From Oscillospiraceae bacterium (GTDB lineage: Bacteria > Bacillota > Clostridia > Oscillospirales > Ruminococcaceae), in assembly GCA_020024475.1 (NCBI GenBank), contig JAHHTS010000054.1, forward strand, positions 1 through 14,250: a stretch of 14,250 nt of DNA. Reading direction: 5' to 3'. The notes beneath the pieces are model-generated. The model searched no databases and had not been told where the DNA came from. It worked only from the letters and a program-made list of their open reading frames with translations. The number at the start of each line of letters is the position of its first letter. Within the stretch, counting starts at the first letter, position 1. Shown here in pieces: positions 14,195-14,250 of this stretch. The position numbers and the translations under genes were made by a program.

Positions 14195-14250
14195 TTATTT
14201 CATAAATACAAAGTAAACAGCCATAACAAGGCATATCGCTGCAGCCAGAT
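14195..14250 (-). CDS. C-terminal fragment of a probable membrane protein (runs off the right edge)
   Basis: On the minus strand the frame reads LAAAICLVMAVYFVFMK and then stops (TAA, complement of 14195-14197). The 17 visible residues are a hydrophobic stretch ending in a lysine, typical of the last membrane helix of an inner-membrane protein. The gene converges on the operon, with the terminator at 14118-14148 between them. Too little is visible to name a family, and a chance open frame of this length is possible. Confidence 0.35.
   Translation of the reverse strand, partial: LAAAICLVMAVYFVFMK

Noticed and set aside
1..14250. CRISPR array, tRNA or rRNA genes, diversity-generating or phage elements
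   Set aside because: No regularly spaced repeats, tRNA-like cloverleaf, rRNA segments, reverse transcriptase or phage structural genes were seen.

Overview
The window looks like a chromosomal segment of a gut-type Bacteroidota (Bacteroides/Parabacteroides-like). The evidence is a SusC/SusD outer-membrane pair with a FecR-type regulator, AT-rich leaders with little Shine-Dalgarno signal, TTTG/TAnnTTTG-like promoter elements, and IS982- and IS66-type elements close to those common in Bacteroides. All assignments come from reading the sequence; no database search was run.

Layout. (1) Positions 1 to about 160 hold the minus-strand 5' end of an IS982-like transposase that runs off the left edge. 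(2) Positions ~160-830 are an AT-rich stretch with no convincing gene. (3) Positions 831-11510 hold one plus-strand operon with gaps of 13-40 bp: FecR-like anti-sigma factor, TlpA-like thiol-disulfide protein, SusC-like TonB-dependent transporter with an STN signalling domain, SusD-like lipoprotein, DUF4843-like lipoprotein, PKD-like lipoprotein, and a secreted protein resembling the front part of a TlpA-family protein but lacking the thioredoxin domain. (4) Positions 11515-14072 are a complete IS66-family element (2558 bp, 25-bp imperfect terminal repeats, perfect 8-bp target duplication) carrying tnpA, tnpB and a tnpC interrupted by two in-frame stop codons. (5) Positions 14073-14250 hold the second target-site copy, a terminator that probably belonged to the operon, and the last codons of a minus-strand membrane-protein gene.

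How the genes work together. SusC and SusD would form an outer-membrane uptake complex. The DUF4843 and PKD-like lipoproteins are probable surface accessory binders. The STN domain of SusC and the periplasmic part of FecR are the two halves of a trans-envelope signalling switch that normally controls an ECF sigma factor. No intact sigma gene lies in the window, and no glycosidase, peptidase or other degradative enzyme is present, so the substrate cannot be named.

Main points for a second look: the FecR/STN pair without an adjacent sigma factor beside an IS982-like end; a duplicated C-terminal module in the DUF4843 protein; a thioredoxin-less TlpA-like protein ending the operon; an IS66 insertion that landed on the last gene's stop codon without damaging it and split the operon from its terminator; two C-to-T-type nonsense codons in tnpC; and start-codon hairpins in the IS66 element that might block translation from read-through transcripts.
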